In this document: positions 26,003 to 35,506 of the stretch, one piece after another
Numbering within the stretch: the stretch's first letter is position 1
Layout: every line of letters begins with the position of its first letter
NCBI RefSeq assembly: GCF_022414595.1
Contig: NZ_JADWYO010000025.1
Coordinates: 1 to 64,000, forward strand
DNA from: Streptomyces sp. MUM 203J
Lineage (GTDB): Bacteria; Actinomycetota; Actinomycetes; Streptomycetales; Streptomycetaceae
Length of the DNA: 64,000 nucleotides
Direction: 5' to 3'
The notes under the pieces: generated by a model
Told to the model about the DNA's origin: nothing
The model's database searches: none
The model's input: only the letters and a program-made list of their open reading frames with translations
Position numbers and translations under genes: made by a program

Positions 26003-26838
26003 CCGGCACCCTGATCGCGCCCGCACGCGAGACCGTCCGCGCGGCGGACCGCGTGGCGGCGGCCGGGCGGCACGTCTCCATGGGAGAGACCGTCAGCCAG
26101 ACGCTCACCATGGCGTGGCGGGCCTTGAAGAAGATGCGCCGCAACCCCGAGCAGTTCTTCGACGTGGCGCTGCAGCCCATCCTGTTCACCGCGATGTTCG
26201 CGTACATCTTCGGCGGCGCCATCTCCGGTGACGTGGAGAGCTATCTGCCGCTGATGATCCCCGGCATCCTCGCCCAGACCGTGCTGACCACGTGCATGGT
26301 CACCGGGACGCAGCTGCGCGAGGACATGGAGAAGGGGGTCTTCGACCGGTTCAAGTCCCTTCCGATCGCCCGGGTCGCGCCGCTCGCCGGGCCGATGGTG
26401 GCCGACCTGGTGCGCTATCTGATCGCGGCGGTGCTGACCTTCGCCATGGGCCTGCTGATGGGCTACCGGCCCGGCGGGGGAGCGTTCGGCGTGCTCGGCG
26501 CGATCCTGCTGGCGGTCGTCACCGGCTGGTCGCTGGCCTGGATGTTCACCTGGGTCGGCACGATCGCCCGGAGCGCCCAGGCCGTGCAGGGCATCTCCAT
26601 GATGATCCTGTTCCCGCTGACCTTCCTGTCCAACGCCTTCGTGCCGGTGGAGACCCTGCCGGGCTGGCTGGCCGCGTTCGTGCGGGTCAACCCGGTCTCA
26701 CACCTCGTCACGGCCGCCCGCGACCTGGCCAACAGCGCCGTCGTCAGCGGGGAGGTGGCGTGGACGCTGCTGGCCTGCCTGGCCGTGATCGCGGTCTTCG
26801 CGCCGCTGTCCGTACGCGGCTACCGGCGGCACATGTGA
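25999..26838 (+). CDS. ABC exporter permease (DrrB family, ABC-2)
   Basis: The 279-residue permease has six transmembrane helices and the ABC-2 signature MEKGVFDRFKSLPIARVAPL in the cytoplasmic loop, followed by LPIARVAPLAGPMVADLVRY; the second half has FPLTFLSNAFVPVETLPGWL, characteristic of DrrB-type drug exporters. ATG 25999 overlaps the ATPase stop. The gene's last 141 bases are overlapped antisense by the 3' end of the SARP regulator gene. Confidence 0.94.
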   Translation: MTGTLIAPARETVRAADRVAAAGRHVSMGETVSQTLTMAWRALKKMRRNPEQFFDVALQPILFTAMFAYIFGGAISGDVESYLPLMIPGILAQTVLTTCMVTGTQLREDMEKGVFDRFKSLPIARVAPLAGPMVADLVRYLIAAVLTFAMGLLMGYRPGGGAFGVLGAILLAVVTGWSLAWMFTWVGTIARSAQAVQGISMMILFPLTFLSNAFVPVETLPGWLAAFVRVNPVSHLVTAARDLANSAVVSGEVAWTLLACLAVIAVFAPLSVRGYRRHM

Positions 26839-29800
26839 GGCTCCCGCACCATCGCGGGAGAGCCTGCCGACGCGGTCCCGTGCCTCGCCCAGGAGGTCGG
26901 GGCCGCGCCGGTCCCCGTACTCCGCGCGCAGCGCGGCGAGCGCCCCGGGCGCTGCCTCCTCGGCGTACGGGGCGATGCGCGCGAAGGCCATGGTGGGCGC
27001 GGTGGGGTTGTACGCGAACCGCTCGGCCAGCACCAGCAGCCTGACCGCGTCGCGGGGGGCCGTGGCGCCGCGCAGCAGTGCCCAGGCGCCGAGCCCGAAG
27101 AGCATCGCCCCGCACACCGGGTAGTCGAGGAACGGACTGTCCGGGGCCAGGATCCCGCTGATCCGCAGGGTGGAGCAGAAGTGGTACAGCTCCTCGCCGT
27201 ACCGCAGCTCCTCGTCTCCGTGGCGCGGGCTCCCGCCTCCGTGGCGGGGGGCCGCCGCCGTTCCGGCGTGGTACGCGTGCGCGGTCAGGGCGAGCGCCTC
27301 CGCGCTGATCACCCACGGTTCGGAGCCGGGACACGGCAGCCCGGGTACGCGCAGGTCACGGGCGCGCCGGACGGCCTGGCGGTGCTCCGCCAGGCCGACG
27401 GCGGTCTCTCCGCGGGCCAGGGCGAGTTCGGCGGAGCACAGCGGGACGAGCGCCCTCGCGCCGAGGACCGCCCCGCCGTCGCCGATCCGCGCGATCTCGG
27501 CCAGCTCGCCTTCCGCGGCGGCGTGGTCGCCCTCAGCTAGTGCGGCGATCAGCAGGACGGCGTGCATCTGCGTCGCGTCGTCGGCGGCCCCCAGCCGGTC
27601 GAGCACCGGAAGGGCGGCCCGTGCGTGACGGACGGCCCGGCGGCTGTCACCGAGCCGGATGGCCAGTCCGGCCAGCACGGCGTGCAGGACCGCCGCCAGC
27701 CACGGCCCGTCGTCCGCGGAGACCAGCGCCAGCGCCTGCTCGGCCGCGGCGGCTGCCCCCTCCGGGTCGCCCCCGTTCTCCAGTACGTGGGCGCTCATCT
27801 GCAGCGCCGTCAGCGACACGGCCGGGTCGGCGCTCCGGCTCAGCTCCGCGAGCCGCCGCCGGATGCCGGTGCCGTCCGAGGCGCCGCAGGCGAGAACCAC
27901 CGCTGCCATCGCCGCGACCCGGGGGTCCGTGCTGTCACGGACGGGCAGGCCGGCGAGCAGCTCGCGCAGAACCTCGGTGGGCTCGTCGGTGAGGGTGAGC
28001 AGGTGCACGAGAGTGACCAGCAGGGCCACCCGGGTGGCCTCTTCGAGTTCCGGTGGCGGGCGCCAGCCGGTGACCGCCTGCGTGAACGCCTCTCTGAGGA
28101 CGATGATCCGGGCGTGGTCGCCGCGGACGGACCACAGGGCGCCGATCCCCGCCAGCAGCCGGACCGCTGTCGCGGGGTCGGGTTCGGCGAGCGCCTGGCG
28201 GAGCAGCTCGGCCAGGTTGCCCTCCTCGGCCCGCAGCGCGTCCGCCGCCGCGAACGGGGAACGGCCGAACAGCACGGCGGAGTTCTCCCGGACGTGGTCC
28301 GTCGCCCAGGCCCGCTGCGCGGCCCGGGCCGCCGCCTCCTCGCCCGCGTCCGCCAGCCGCATCCGGCCGAACTCCCTGACGGTCTCCAGCATCCGGTAGC
28401 GCAGACCGCGGTCCGTCTCCCGGAGACTCAGCAGGGACTGCTCGGCCAGCGCGTGGACGGCGTGCAGGGCGTCGGGACCCAGCACCCGCTCGGCCGCGGC
28501 CAGGGTGAAGCCGTCACCGAACAGCGACAGCCACCGCAGGGCACGCCGCTCCGGCTCGGCCAGCAGATTCCAGGACCAGTCGATGATCGCGAGGAGCGTC
28601 CGGTGCCGGTCGGGGGCGCTGCGGTCGCCGCCGCGCAGCAGGGCGAACCGGTCGGCCAGGCGCCGTTCCAGCTCCTCCACGGACATCACCCGCACCTTGG
28701 CGGCGGCCAGTTCGATCGCGAGGGGCAGCCGGTCGAGCCTGGTGACGATCCCGGTGGCGGCCCCTTCGTCGACCCTGACGCCGAGGCGGGCGGCGGTGGC
28801 CCGCTGCCGGAACAGCTCCACGGCGTCCTCGACTCCCAACTCGGCCAGGGGATAGACCTGTTCGGCCGGAATGGCCAGAGGGGCGCGGGAGGTGGTGAGC
28901 ACCCGTAGGTCGCGGGTCGCCGCAGCGAGGAACGCGACCAGGTCGGCCACCGCCTCGATGACGTGCTCGCAGTTGTCCAGGATCAGCAGTGACGGCGTCT
29001 GGTCGAGTTGCTGGGCGATGCGGGCACGGACGTCGGTGCGCTGCCGGGGTGTCAGAGTCCGGCGCCCGCTCACCGAGTCGCGGACCCCGAGCGCCGCGCC
29101 GACCTCGCCGACGACTCCCTCCGGCGAGGAGACGCCGACCAGCTCGACGAAGTGGGCGACGGGCTGCGTGGCGTTCCGGCCGACGACATGGGCCAGCCGC
29201 GTCTTGCCCAGGCCGCCCGGCCCGACGATGGACACCACCCGGTGGGACTGCAGCAGGGCGTGGACCGCGCCGATGGCGTCGTCGCGGCCGAGCAGCGAGG
29301 ACCCGTCGAACAGCAGCCCGGCCCGGACCGGCCGGTCCGCGGCCAGCAGTCCGGCGTGCACCCGGGCCAGCCCGGGCCCCGGACCCGCCCCGAGGCGCTC
29401 GGCCACACCGGCGCGGTAGCGCTCGTACCGTTCCAGTGCCGCGGCGGCCCCGTGTACGGCGGCCTCGCTGCGCAACAGGCAGGCGAGGAGGTCCTCGTCG
29501 TGCGGCCGGGCGGCCACGGCCTCCTCCAGCAGCGGAAGCGCGGCGGCGTGCTCGCCGCCCCGGGACCGCGCGACGCCCAGCAGACGGCGCGCCTCCGCCG
29601 ACCGCCCGGCGGCCTCGGCCCTCAGCTCGGCCAACGGCCCGGTGGCCGCTGCCGCGGCGGGGTCACCGGCCCCGCTTCGCCCGTCGCCGGGTGCTGCGAA
29701 GTCCGCCGCCCCGGCAGGACCGTCGCCGGACGCCGTGAGGCCCGCCGCCGCCTCGGCCAGGCGCTGGGCGAGGGCCGCGTCGCCCTCCGTGAGTGCCTCG

Positions 29801-30114
29801 CGTGCACGCCGCACCAGCGCGCCGAGCCGTAGCGCGTCCACCTGCTCGTCGGGCAGCCCGAGCCGGTATCCGCGTACCGTCCGCACCACGGCGTCGGCGG
29901 AGGTCGCGGACCGCGTCCGCGAGACCACCACCTGCAGGGCCTTCGTCGGGTTGGCGGGTGGCCTGTCCGGCCACAGCTCCCGGACCAGCCGCTCGTCGGA
30001 GGCTCCCCCTCGTCCGTGCAGCGCGAGCACCGCCAGCAGGGTCCGCGCGCGGTCGCCCGCCACGGGTACTCCTCGCCAGCGCACACCGTCGAGCAGGGTG
30101 AGCAGAGGGGGCAC
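26698..30114 (-). CDS. AfsR/SARP-family regulator with NB-ARC ATPase and TPR-like repeats
   Basis: The 1138-residue protein from GTG 30114 begins with a winged-helix DNA-binding segment (KALQVVVSRTRSATSADAVV, then TVRGYRLGLPDEQV), continues with a BTAD helical domain, an NB-ARC ATPase (Walker A IVGPGGLGKTRLAH near residue 293; LLILDNCEHV) and a long helical repeat region. This is the AfsR/SARP large-type architecture. Such activators bind spaced direct repeats near -35 boxes. The C-terminal ~47 residues are low in structure and lie antisense to the permease gene, suggesting that the ancestral stop was lost. Likely target: the DrrAB-type operon. Confidence 0.9.
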   Translation of the reverse strand: MPPLLTLLDGVRWRGVPVAGDRARTLLAVLALHGRGGASDERLVRELWPDRPPANPTKALQVVVSRTRSATSADAVVRTVRGYRLGLPDEQVDALRLGALVRRAREALTEGDAALAQRLAEAAAGLTASGDGPAGAADFAAPGDGRSGAGDPAAAAATGPLAELRAEAAGRSAEARRLLGVARSRGGEHAAALPLLEEAVAARPHDEDLLACLLRSEAAVHGAAAALERYERYRAGVAERLGAGPGPGLARVHAGLLAADRPVRAGLLFDGSSLLGRDDAIGAVHALLQSHRVVSIVGPGGLGKTRLAHVVGRNATQPVAHFVELVGVSSPEGVVGEVGAALGVRDSVSGRRTLTPRQRTDVRARIAQQLDQTPSLLILDNCEHVIEAVADLVAFLAAATRDLRVLTTSRAPLAIPAEQVYPLAELGVEDAVELFRQRATAARLGVRVDEGAATGIVTRLDRLPLAIELAAAKVRVMSVEELERRLADRFALLRGGDRSAPDRHRTLLAIIDWSWNLLAEPERRALRWLSLFGDGFTLAAAERVLGPDALHAVHALAEQSLLSLRETDRGLRYRMLETVREFGRMRLADAGEEAAARAAQRAWATDHVRENSAVLFGRSPFAAADALRAEEGNLAELLRQALAEPDPATAVRLLAGIGALWSVRGDHARIIVLREAFTQAVTGWRPPPELEEATRVALLVTLVHLLTLTDEPTEVLRELLAGLPVRDSTDPRVAAMAAVVLACGASDGTGIRRRLAELSRSADPAVSLTALQMSAHVLENGGDPEGAAAAAEQALALVSADDGPWLAAVLHAVLAGLAIRLGDSRRAVRHARAALPVLDRLGAADDATQMHAVLLIAALAEGDHAAAEGELAEIARIGDGGAVLGARALVPLCSAELALARGETAVGLAEHRQAVRRARDLRVPGLPCPGSEPWVISAEALALTAHAYHAGTAAAPRHGGGSPRHGDEELRYGEELYHFCSTLRISGILAPDSPFLDYPVCGAMLFGLGAWALLRGATAPRDAVRLLVLAERFAYNPTAPTMAFARIAPYAEEAAPGALAALRAEYGDRRGPDLLGEARDRVGRLSRDGAGASHVPPVAAYGQRREDRDHGQAGQQRPRHLPADDGAVGQVAGGRDEV

Positions 30115-30199
30115 GCACCTCAGCTTACGAGGACCCTCGGCACCGGACGGCCGCCCGCCGGGCCGCCGTCCGGTGCGCGTGCCGTGGCTGCCGTACCCC

Positions 30200-30706
30200 T
30201 CACCCCCGGGACCGCCCGGCGGCCGGGGCCTCCCGGTTCCTGACCGGTCGTGTCACCTGCTTGGCCACGCAGGCCGGCATCCCCTCCAGGGTGACCGCGT
30301 GTCCCGCGGCATCAGTGCCGTCGGCCGACGCCTCCGCCGCCGCGCGGCGGCGGAAGGCTCCGGGCGGCATGCCGACCAGCTCGGTGAATCGAGTGGTGAA
30401 CGTGCCCAGTGACGCGCAGCCGACCGCGAAGCAGACCTCCGTCACCGACAGGTCCCCCCGCCGCAGCAGCGCCGTCGCCCGCTCGATGCGACGCGTCATC
30501 AGGTACGCGTACGGCGACTCGCCGTAGGCGGCCCGGAACTGCCGGCTGAGGTGCCCGGCGGACATGTGCACACCGCGGGCCAGCGCCTCCACGTTCAGCG
30601 GCTGCGCGTACTCCCGGTCGATCCGGTCGCGGACACGCCGCAGCAGCGCGAGATCGGCCAGCCGCTGCGCCTCGATCCGGGCCCGGTGCCACCCGGGTTC
30701 ACACAT
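30200..30706 (-). CDS. AraC family regulator (HTH domain only)
   Basis: The 168-residue protein holds a complete AraC DNA-binding domain with two helix-turn-helix parts: LNVEALARGVHMSAGHLSRQ followed by FRAAYGESPYAYLMTRRIER, and LSVTEVCFAVGCASLGTFTT leading to FTRFTELVGMPPGAFRRR. There is no effector domain; the C-terminal ~45 residues are Ala/Arg-rich. It lies 30 bp downstream of the VOC gene on the same strand, so the pair is probably one transcript, as in related actinobacteria where an AraC regulator and a VOC protein are paired. Confidence 0.9.
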   Translation of the reverse strand: MCEPGWHRARIEAQRLADLALLRRVRDRIDREYAQPLNVEALARGVHMSAGHLSRQFRAAYGESPYAYLMTRRIERATALLRRGDLSVTEVCFAVGCASLGTFTTRFTELVGMPPGAFRRRAAAEASADGTDAAGHAVTLEGMPACVAKQVTRPVRNREAPAAGRSRG

Positions 30707-30736
30707 CGCGGGTTCCCCCCTGCACGGCCGTGCGGT

Positions 30737-31147
30737 TCAGCGCAGTTCCTGGATACGGACCAGGTTGCCCGCGGGGTCGCGGAAGGCGCAGTCACGGATG
30801 CCGTACGGCTGCTCGGTCGGCTCCTGGACGACCTCGGCGTCACCGGCCTGCACCCGCTCGAACGTGGCGTCGAGATCCTTGGTGGCCAGCAGGATCCAGC
30901 CGTAGGTGCCCTTGGCCATCATCTCGCTGATGGTGCGGCGCTCCTCCTCGGTGACGCCCGGGTCGGCGGCCGGGGGCGCCAGCAGGATGGACGTGTCGGG
31001 CTGGTCGGCCGGGCCGACCGTGATCCAGCGCATCTTGCCCTGCCCGACGTCGTTGCGGACCTCGAAGCCGAGAACGTCGCGGTAGAAGGCGAGCGACGTG
31101 TCCGGGTCGTCGTGCGGCAGGAAGCTCATGTGAATGGTGATGTCCAT
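30737..31147 (-). CDS. VOC (glyoxalase/dioxygenase) superfamily protein
   Basis: The 136-residue protein from ATG 31147 has the VOC paired beta-alpha-beta modules: MDITIHMSFLPHDDPDTSLA-like start, YRDVLGFEVRNDVGQGKMRW, and the second half DLDATFERVQAGDAEVVQEP, then RDCAFRDPAGNLVRIQE. Potential metal ligands are His6 region, Gln and the final Glu, but the set is incomplete for a certain metal enzyme. Function may be detoxification or antibiotic binding; the substrate is unknown. Co-directional with the AraC regulator. Confidence 0.88.
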   Translation of the reverse strand: MDITIHMSFLPHDDPDTSLAFYRDVLGFEVRNDVGQGKMRWITVGPADQPDTSILLAPPAADPGVTEEERRTISEMMAKGTYGWILLATKDLDATFERVQAGDAEVVQEPTEQPYGIRDCAFRDPAGNLVRIQELR

Positions 31148-31392
31148 AACCAGAAGGCTAGGCACGCCCCGCCGGTCCCGCTTCTCGAATCCTGACCGAT
31201 CCGTCCCCGCGCCGGGCCCCGGCCGCGCGGCCGCCTCACCGGTCCTCTCGGAGTGCGGGCACCCGCGAGCCGTCCTGTCGCCGGTGGGTGACGGGCGGGG
31301 GCGGGTGTGCCCTGCGGCGGCCCGCCGTGCACACCCGCCGGTCCGGTCGCGGCACCGCGGCCCACGCGGCGCGGCACCGCGGCCGCGTCGGG

Positions 31393-32181
31393 TCACGACG
31401 CGTGCAGGAAGTCGGCCACGACCTTCGTGAACTCGTCGGCCTTCTCGAAGAACACGACGTGCCCGGCGTCGATCTCGGCGGAGACGGCCCGCGGGATCGC
31501 GGCGGCCAGGGCGTGGCTGTGTTCCACCGGGACGGTGGCGTCCCGGGTGGCGCCGAGCACCAGGGTCGGGGCCTGGACGCGGGGCAGCAGATGGCGGATG
31601 TCGACGCGGGTGTCGAGGTCGACGTGGCGCAGGGTGCCTTCGGTGGGCGGCATGTTGGGGATCAGGGCCTCGACCTGGTCGCGGCCGATCGCGTTGAGGA
31701 ACGTACGGCTGAAGCCCGTCATGGTGACGCTGCGGCCGAAGGCGGCGGGGTCGCTCCGGCCGAGCTGCCGCCAGAGCGTGAACAGGTTGCGCAGGTACTC
31801 GTCGCCGTCGGTGTGCGCCCAGCCGGAGACCAGGACGAGACGGCGTACGAGATCGGGCCGCAGCGCGGCCACGGCCGCGGTGACCGGGGCGCCCATGGAG
31901 AAGCCGAGCAGGTCCACAGGGCCGGCGCCCGCGTCCTCGATGACGGCGATCACCTGCGCGGCCAGCCCCTCGACGGTCAGCGGGCCTCCGGAGTCTGTGG
32001 TGCGGTCGGTGCCGGACAGGTCGGGTGTGATGACGGTGCGGGAGGCGGCGAACCGGGGTGCGATCTCGCCCCAGGTCAGCGCGGAGCCCGCGGATCCGGT
32101 GCCGTGGACGAGGACGAGCGCGGGGCCGCTGCCGGTGACCTCGTAGTGGACCCGGGCGTCGGCGGCGGTGACGGTGGCCAT
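31393..32181 (-). CDS. Alpha/beta hydrolase
   Basis: The 262-residue protein has the oxyanion-hole motif LVLVHGTGSAGSALTW near residue 22, the nucleophile elbow LLGFSMGAPV near 91 with Ser94 as nucleophile, the acid in APTLVLGATRDATVPVEHS near 213 and the final His in DAGHVVFFEKADEF near 240. This is the complete triad of a soluble esterase or hydrolase, with no signal peptide. It is divergent from the XRE regulator gene at 32346, which may control it. The intergenic 31148-31392 has no gene. Confidence 0.9.
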   Translation of the reverse strand: MATVTAADARVHYEVTGSGPALVLVHGTGSAGSALTWGEIAPRFAASRTVITPDLSGTDRTTDSGGPLTVEGLAAQVIAVIEDAGAGPVDLLGFSMGAPVTAAVAALRPDLVRRLVLVSGWAHTDGDEYLRNLFTLWRQLGRSDPAAFGRSVTMTGFSRTFLNAIGRDQVEALIPNMPPTEGTLRHVDLDTRVDIRHLLPRVQAPTLVLGATRDATVPVEHSHALAAAIPRAVSAEIDAGHVVFFEKADEFTKVVADFLHAS

Positions 32182-32345
32182 GGCAAGTCTCCTCGGTGAG
32201 GCGGTGGTTCGGGCGGGACCGGTGCTCCGGCCGCCCTGCGGTGACCACCACCCTGCCGGGGCTCGTCCGGGGGCGGCAGAGACCCGCTGACCCTGGGACC
32301 GGCGGTCCCTGGTTCGGGCGCGCCGGGTCGTGCAGGATGGCCGTC

Positions 32346-33218
32346 ATGCCGATCAACCGCCGTGAGCTGGCTGACTTCCTGCGCCGTCGACGGGACCGGG
32401 TGCGCCCGCAGGACGTGGGGCTGACGCCCGGTCCCCGGCGGCGGATCGCCGGGCTGCGGCGCGAGGAGGTCGCCCAGCTGGCCGGGATGTCGGCCGACTA
32501 CTACATCCGCCTGGAGCAGGCGCGCGGCCCGCAGCCCTCCGCTCCCATGCTGGCCGCGCTCGCCCGCGCCCTGCGGCTGACCGAGGACGAGCGGGACCAC
32601 TTGTATCTGCTGGCGGGCCATCCGCCGCCCGCGTCGCACACCGGCACCGGCCACGTCGGCCCCGGCCTGCTGCACCTGCTCGACCAGTTGCCGCACACCC
32701 CGGCGCAGGTGCTGAGCGATCTCGGTGACGTCCTCGCCCAGAACGCCATCGCGCAGGCCCTGTTCAGCGGGGTGTGCACGGTCTCCGAGCACGGCCGCAA
32801 CGTCGTCTGGCGCTGGTTCACCCAGCCCGGTGTCCGGGCCGCCTATCCGCCCGAGGAGCACGACTACTACAGCCGCCTCCATGTGGCCGACCTGCGGGCC
32901 GCGGTGACCCGGCGCGGTACGGACGCCGCAGCCGCCCGGCTCCTGGAACGGCTGCGCGCGGCCAGCGAGGAGTTCCGCGAGCTGTGGGAGCTGCACGAGG
33001 TCGCCGTACGCAGGCACACCCGGATGAGGATCCTGCACGACGAACTCGGGCCCCTCAGCCTCGACTGCCAGGTGCTGCTCGCGCCCGAGGGCGACCATCG
33101 GCTCGTCCTGTACACCCCGCCGCCGGGCGGTGACGAGGCCGGCCGCCTCGCCCTCCTCCAAGTCATCGGTACCGAACGGTTCCCCACCGAGGACCTCGAC
33201 GGGAGCCACACGGCCTGA
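32346..33218 (+). CDS. XRE-family regulator with MmyB-like ligand-binding domain
   Basis: The 290-residue protein has an N-terminal Cro/C1-type helix-turn-helix (REEVAQLAGMSADYYIRLEQ, preceded by RRRIAGLR and followed by RGPQPSAPMLAALARALRL) and a C-terminal MmyB-like domain (AQNAIAQALFSGVCTVSEHG, VVWRWFTQPGVRAAY, LYTPPPGG). ATG 32346 fits the AGGA SD at 32334 better than the ATG at 32337. Regulators of this type are normally divergent from an oxidoreductase or hydrolase gene that they repress, as here with the hydrolase at 32181. Confidence 0.92.
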   Translation: MPINRRELADFLRRRRDRVRPQDVGLTPGPRRRIAGLRREEVAQLAGMSADYYIRLEQARGPQPSAPMLAALARALRLTEDERDHLYLLAGHPPPASHTGTGHVGPGLLHLLDQLPHTPAQVLSDLGDVLAQNAIAQALFSGVCTVSEHGRNVVWRWFTQPGVRAAYPPEEHDYYSRLHVADLRAAVTRRGTDAAAARLLERLRAASEEFRELWELHEVAVRRHTRMRILHDELGPLSLDCQVLLAPEGDHRLVLYTPPPGGDEAGRLALLQVIGTERFPTEDLDGSHTA

Positions 33219-33240
33219 GCCGTCCGGCGGAAGGCGGGTG

Positions 33241-34746
33241 CTAGCTCCTGTCGGCGGCGACGGCCCCGTCCTGGGCTGCGTGCCCGTCGTCCGGCACGTC
33301 CGCGTCGGCGCCGTCCCGGCTGTCGGCGCCCGTGGCCCTGTTCGGCAGCACCGCCGCGACGAGGACCGCCGCCACGGCGAGGACGGCCACGACCGTGAAC
33401 GCCCACTTCATCCCGCTGACCTGCGCGGGCACGGCCGCGGAGCCGTCGGCGACCAGTCGGCCGGTGCGCGCGGACATCACGGTCACGACGAGCGCGGTCC
33501 CGAGCGCCGCGGCGACCTGTTGCAGTGTTCCCAGCATGGAGCTGCCGTGCGAGTAGAGGTGCGGCGGAAGCCCGCCCATGCCGAGGGTGAAACACGGGGT
33601 GAACGTCGCCGCGAGGCCGACCATCAGCAGTGCGTGCAGCGCCAGGACCAGCCCGTACGGCATCGTCATCGAGACCTGGGTGAGCCCGCCGAGGGCGAGC
33701 GCCATGGCGATCGAGCCGGGCAGCACCAGCGGCCGGCTGCCGAACCGGTCGAAGACCTTGCCGACGGTGGGACCCAGCAGGCCCATGAGCAGGCCGCCCG
33801 GCATGACCAGCAGGCCGGTCTCCAGCGGGCTGAGCCCGCGCAGGTTCTGCAGGTACAGCGGCAGCAGGATCATCGCCCCGAGCATCGCCAGGAACCCGAT
33901 GGACATGAGGACCAGGGACAGGGTGTAGGCGCGGTGCCGGAGCGTGCGCAGGTCCATCAGCGGCACACCGCCGCGCTGCAGCCTGAGCTGGCGGAACACG
34001 AACAGCGCGATGGTCGCGGCACCGGCGGCGGTGATGCCGGCGCCGGTGCCGAGCCCTCCGCCCTCGCCGAAGAGGCTCAGGCCGTAGACCAGACCGCCGA
34101 AGCCGAGCGCCGCCACTCCGACGCTGAGCCAGTCGATGGAGCCGGCCTGCGGCTCGCCGATGTTCTCCACCTTGCGCAGCCCGAGGGCGGTCACCAGCGC
34201 CGCGACCGGAAGGACGACCACGAACAGCAGCCGCCAGGAGCCGATCTGCAGGATCAGTCCGGACACGGCGGGGCCGAGCGCGGGCGCCACCGAGATCGCC
34301 AGGGTGACGTTGCCCATCACCCGTCCGCGGTCCTGCTCGGGCACCACGATCATCAGCGTGGTCATCAGCAGGGGCATCATCACGGCCGTGCCCGCGGCCT
34401 GCACGATGCGGCCCAGCAGCAGCACCTCGAAGGACGGCGCCGCGGCGGACAGGGCGGTACCCGCGAGGAACACGCCCATGGCCATCGCGTAGGCCTGGCG
34501 GGTGGTGACCCGCTGCAGGAACCAGCCGGTGACCGGGATCACCGCGGCCATGGTGAGCATGAACGCGGTGGACACCCACTGTGCCGACTGCTCGGTGATG
34601 CCCAGCGAGTCCATCAGCCGGGGGATCGCGTTGATCATGATGGTCTCGTTGAGGATCACCACGAACGTGGCCAGCACCAGCAGCCGCACCACCGTCGGCG
34701 TGCGCCCTTCCCGCACGGTCGGTCGTTCCTGGATCGCAGCTGACAT
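33241..34746 (-). CDS. MFS multidrug exporter, DHA2 (14-helix) type
   Basis: The 501-residue protein has about 14 hydrophobic helices and the DHA2 signatures: LNETIMINAIPRLMDSLGI near residue 33, GRIVQAAGTAVMMPLL near 110, and LGPAVSGLILQ motif C near 155. It should pump cationic or amphiphilic drugs out by H+ antiport. ATG 34746 is preferred to a GTG 9 bases upstream. The cobalamin-riboswitch operon ends 199 bp upstream on the same strand; a 14-bp dyad at 34888-34901 suggests that the exporter has its own control. Confidence 0.92.
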   Translation of the reverse strand: MSAAIQERPTVREGRTPTVVRLLVLATFVVILNETIMINAIPRLMDSLGITEQSAQWVSTAFMLTMAAVIPVTGWFLQRVTTRQAYAMAMGVFLAGTALSAAAPSFEVLLLGRIVQAAGTAVMMPLLMTTLMIVVPEQDRGRVMGNVTLAISVAPALGPAVSGLILQIGSWRLLFVVVLPVAALVTALGLRKVENIGEPQAGSIDWLSVGVAALGFGGLVYGLSLFGEGGGLGTGAGITAAGAATIALFVFRQLRLQRGGVPLMDLRTLRHRAYTLSLVLMSIGFLAMLGAMILLPLYLQNLRGLSPLETGLLVMPGGLLMGLLGPTVGKVFDRFGSRPLVLPGSIAMALALGGLTQVSMTMPYGLVLALHALLMVGLAATFTPCFTLGMGGLPPHLYSHGSSMLGTLQQVAAALGTALVVTVMSARTGRLVADGSAAVPAQVSGMKWAFTVVAVLAVAAVLVAAVLPNRATGADSRDGADADVPDDGHAAQDGAVAADRS

Positions 34747-34887
34747 GGACAGCACCTCGCTGGGGTTCCTGGTCGCGGACGCCTCGCAGCCAAGGGCCGT
34801 CGGCGTGGACGTGGGGGCGGTGACACCGATGAAGACCGGCAGGCTCGGCAGAAGTCATCGGCCGACGGGCGAGTCTTTCGCATCCCT

Positions 34888-34901
34888 GTGCAGATCTGTA
34901 C
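34888..34901. promoter_or_regulatory. Dyad GTGCAGATCTGTAC upstream of the exporter gene
   Basis: A 14-bp inverted repeat with one mismatch, ~140 bp upstream of the DHA2 exporter. A related CTGTACAG palindrome occurs at 39793-39800 in the leader of the riboswitch operon. Possible TetR- or MarR-type site. Confidence 0.35.
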
Positions 34902-34945
34902 GGATTTTTCGCCCCGCGTCGGTACCGGCCCCCCCCGCAGGACGG

Positions 34946-35506
34946 TCAGCCGTGGTGCCGGAAGCCCTTGCCGGTGCGGTCGAGGGGGTCGGGCGAGAGG
35001 CCCAGGAAGCGGTGGCGGAGTGCGTCCCACGCGGCGAGCCGGGTGAAGTCGGGGATGTCGAGGATCTCCTGGCGGTCGGTGAGGAAGGGGTTGGGCAGCA
35101 GGACGGTCATCATCTGCTCGTCACGGCCGTTGAACAGGCGGGCTCCCCAGCTGACGGGGGCTCCGTCGGAGCCGATGCTCCGGTAGAGCTCGGCGCGGGA
35201 GCAGCGGCGGATGCGGCCGAGTTCGGGGCCGGAGGCGGTGTGCTCTCCGATGCACAGGTGGAAGTGCCAGGGACCGAAGTCGACGGTGGCGTAGCCGTCG
35301 TTCATGGTGATGGCGGTGGGGGCGCCCGGGGCGGCGACCTCCCAGGCGGCGCCTTCGATGAGGGGCCCGAAGTGGATGTGCCGCCAGTGGTCGGTGAAGA
35401 CGGTGGTGACGAGGTCGAGGAGGGCGGCCTCGTCGACCGGCAGGGGCCAGACGTGCTGGAGGCCGCCGCCGGGGGTTTCGACGACGGTCGGTTCGGTGGT
35501 GGTCAT
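34946..35506 (-). CDS. Unknown protein, last gene of cobalamin-riboswitch operon
   Basis: The 186-residue soluble product starts MTTTEPTVVETPGGG and contains VFTDHWRHIHFGPLIEGAAW, YATVDFGPWHFHLCIGEHTA, the basic segment RRCSRAELYR and a C-terminal HRFLGLSPDPLDRTGKGF. Several His and a Cys cluster in HFHLC and WRHIHFG, so a metal- or corrinoid-binding role is possible (inference). There is no signal peptide. ATG 35506 overlaps the stop of the FhuF-like gene by ATGA. I do not recognise a characterised family; its operon links it to corrinoid or iron use. Confidence 0.8.
   Translation of the reverse strand: MTTTEPTVVETPGGGLQHVWPLPVDEAALLDLVTTVFTDHWRHIHFGPLIEGAAWEVAAPGAPTAITMNDGYATVDFGPWHFHLCIGEHTASGPELGRIRRCSRAELYRSIGSDGAPVSWGARLFNGRDEQMMTVLLPNPFLTDRQEILDIPDFTRLAAWDALRHRFLGLSPDPLDRTGKGFRHHG

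Noticed and set aside
24959..30114. SARP plus DrrAB as the edge of an antibiotic gene cluster
   Set aside because: No polyketide, peptide, terpene or tailoring biosynthetic genes lie on either side within the window, so only a regulator-exporter pair is supported.
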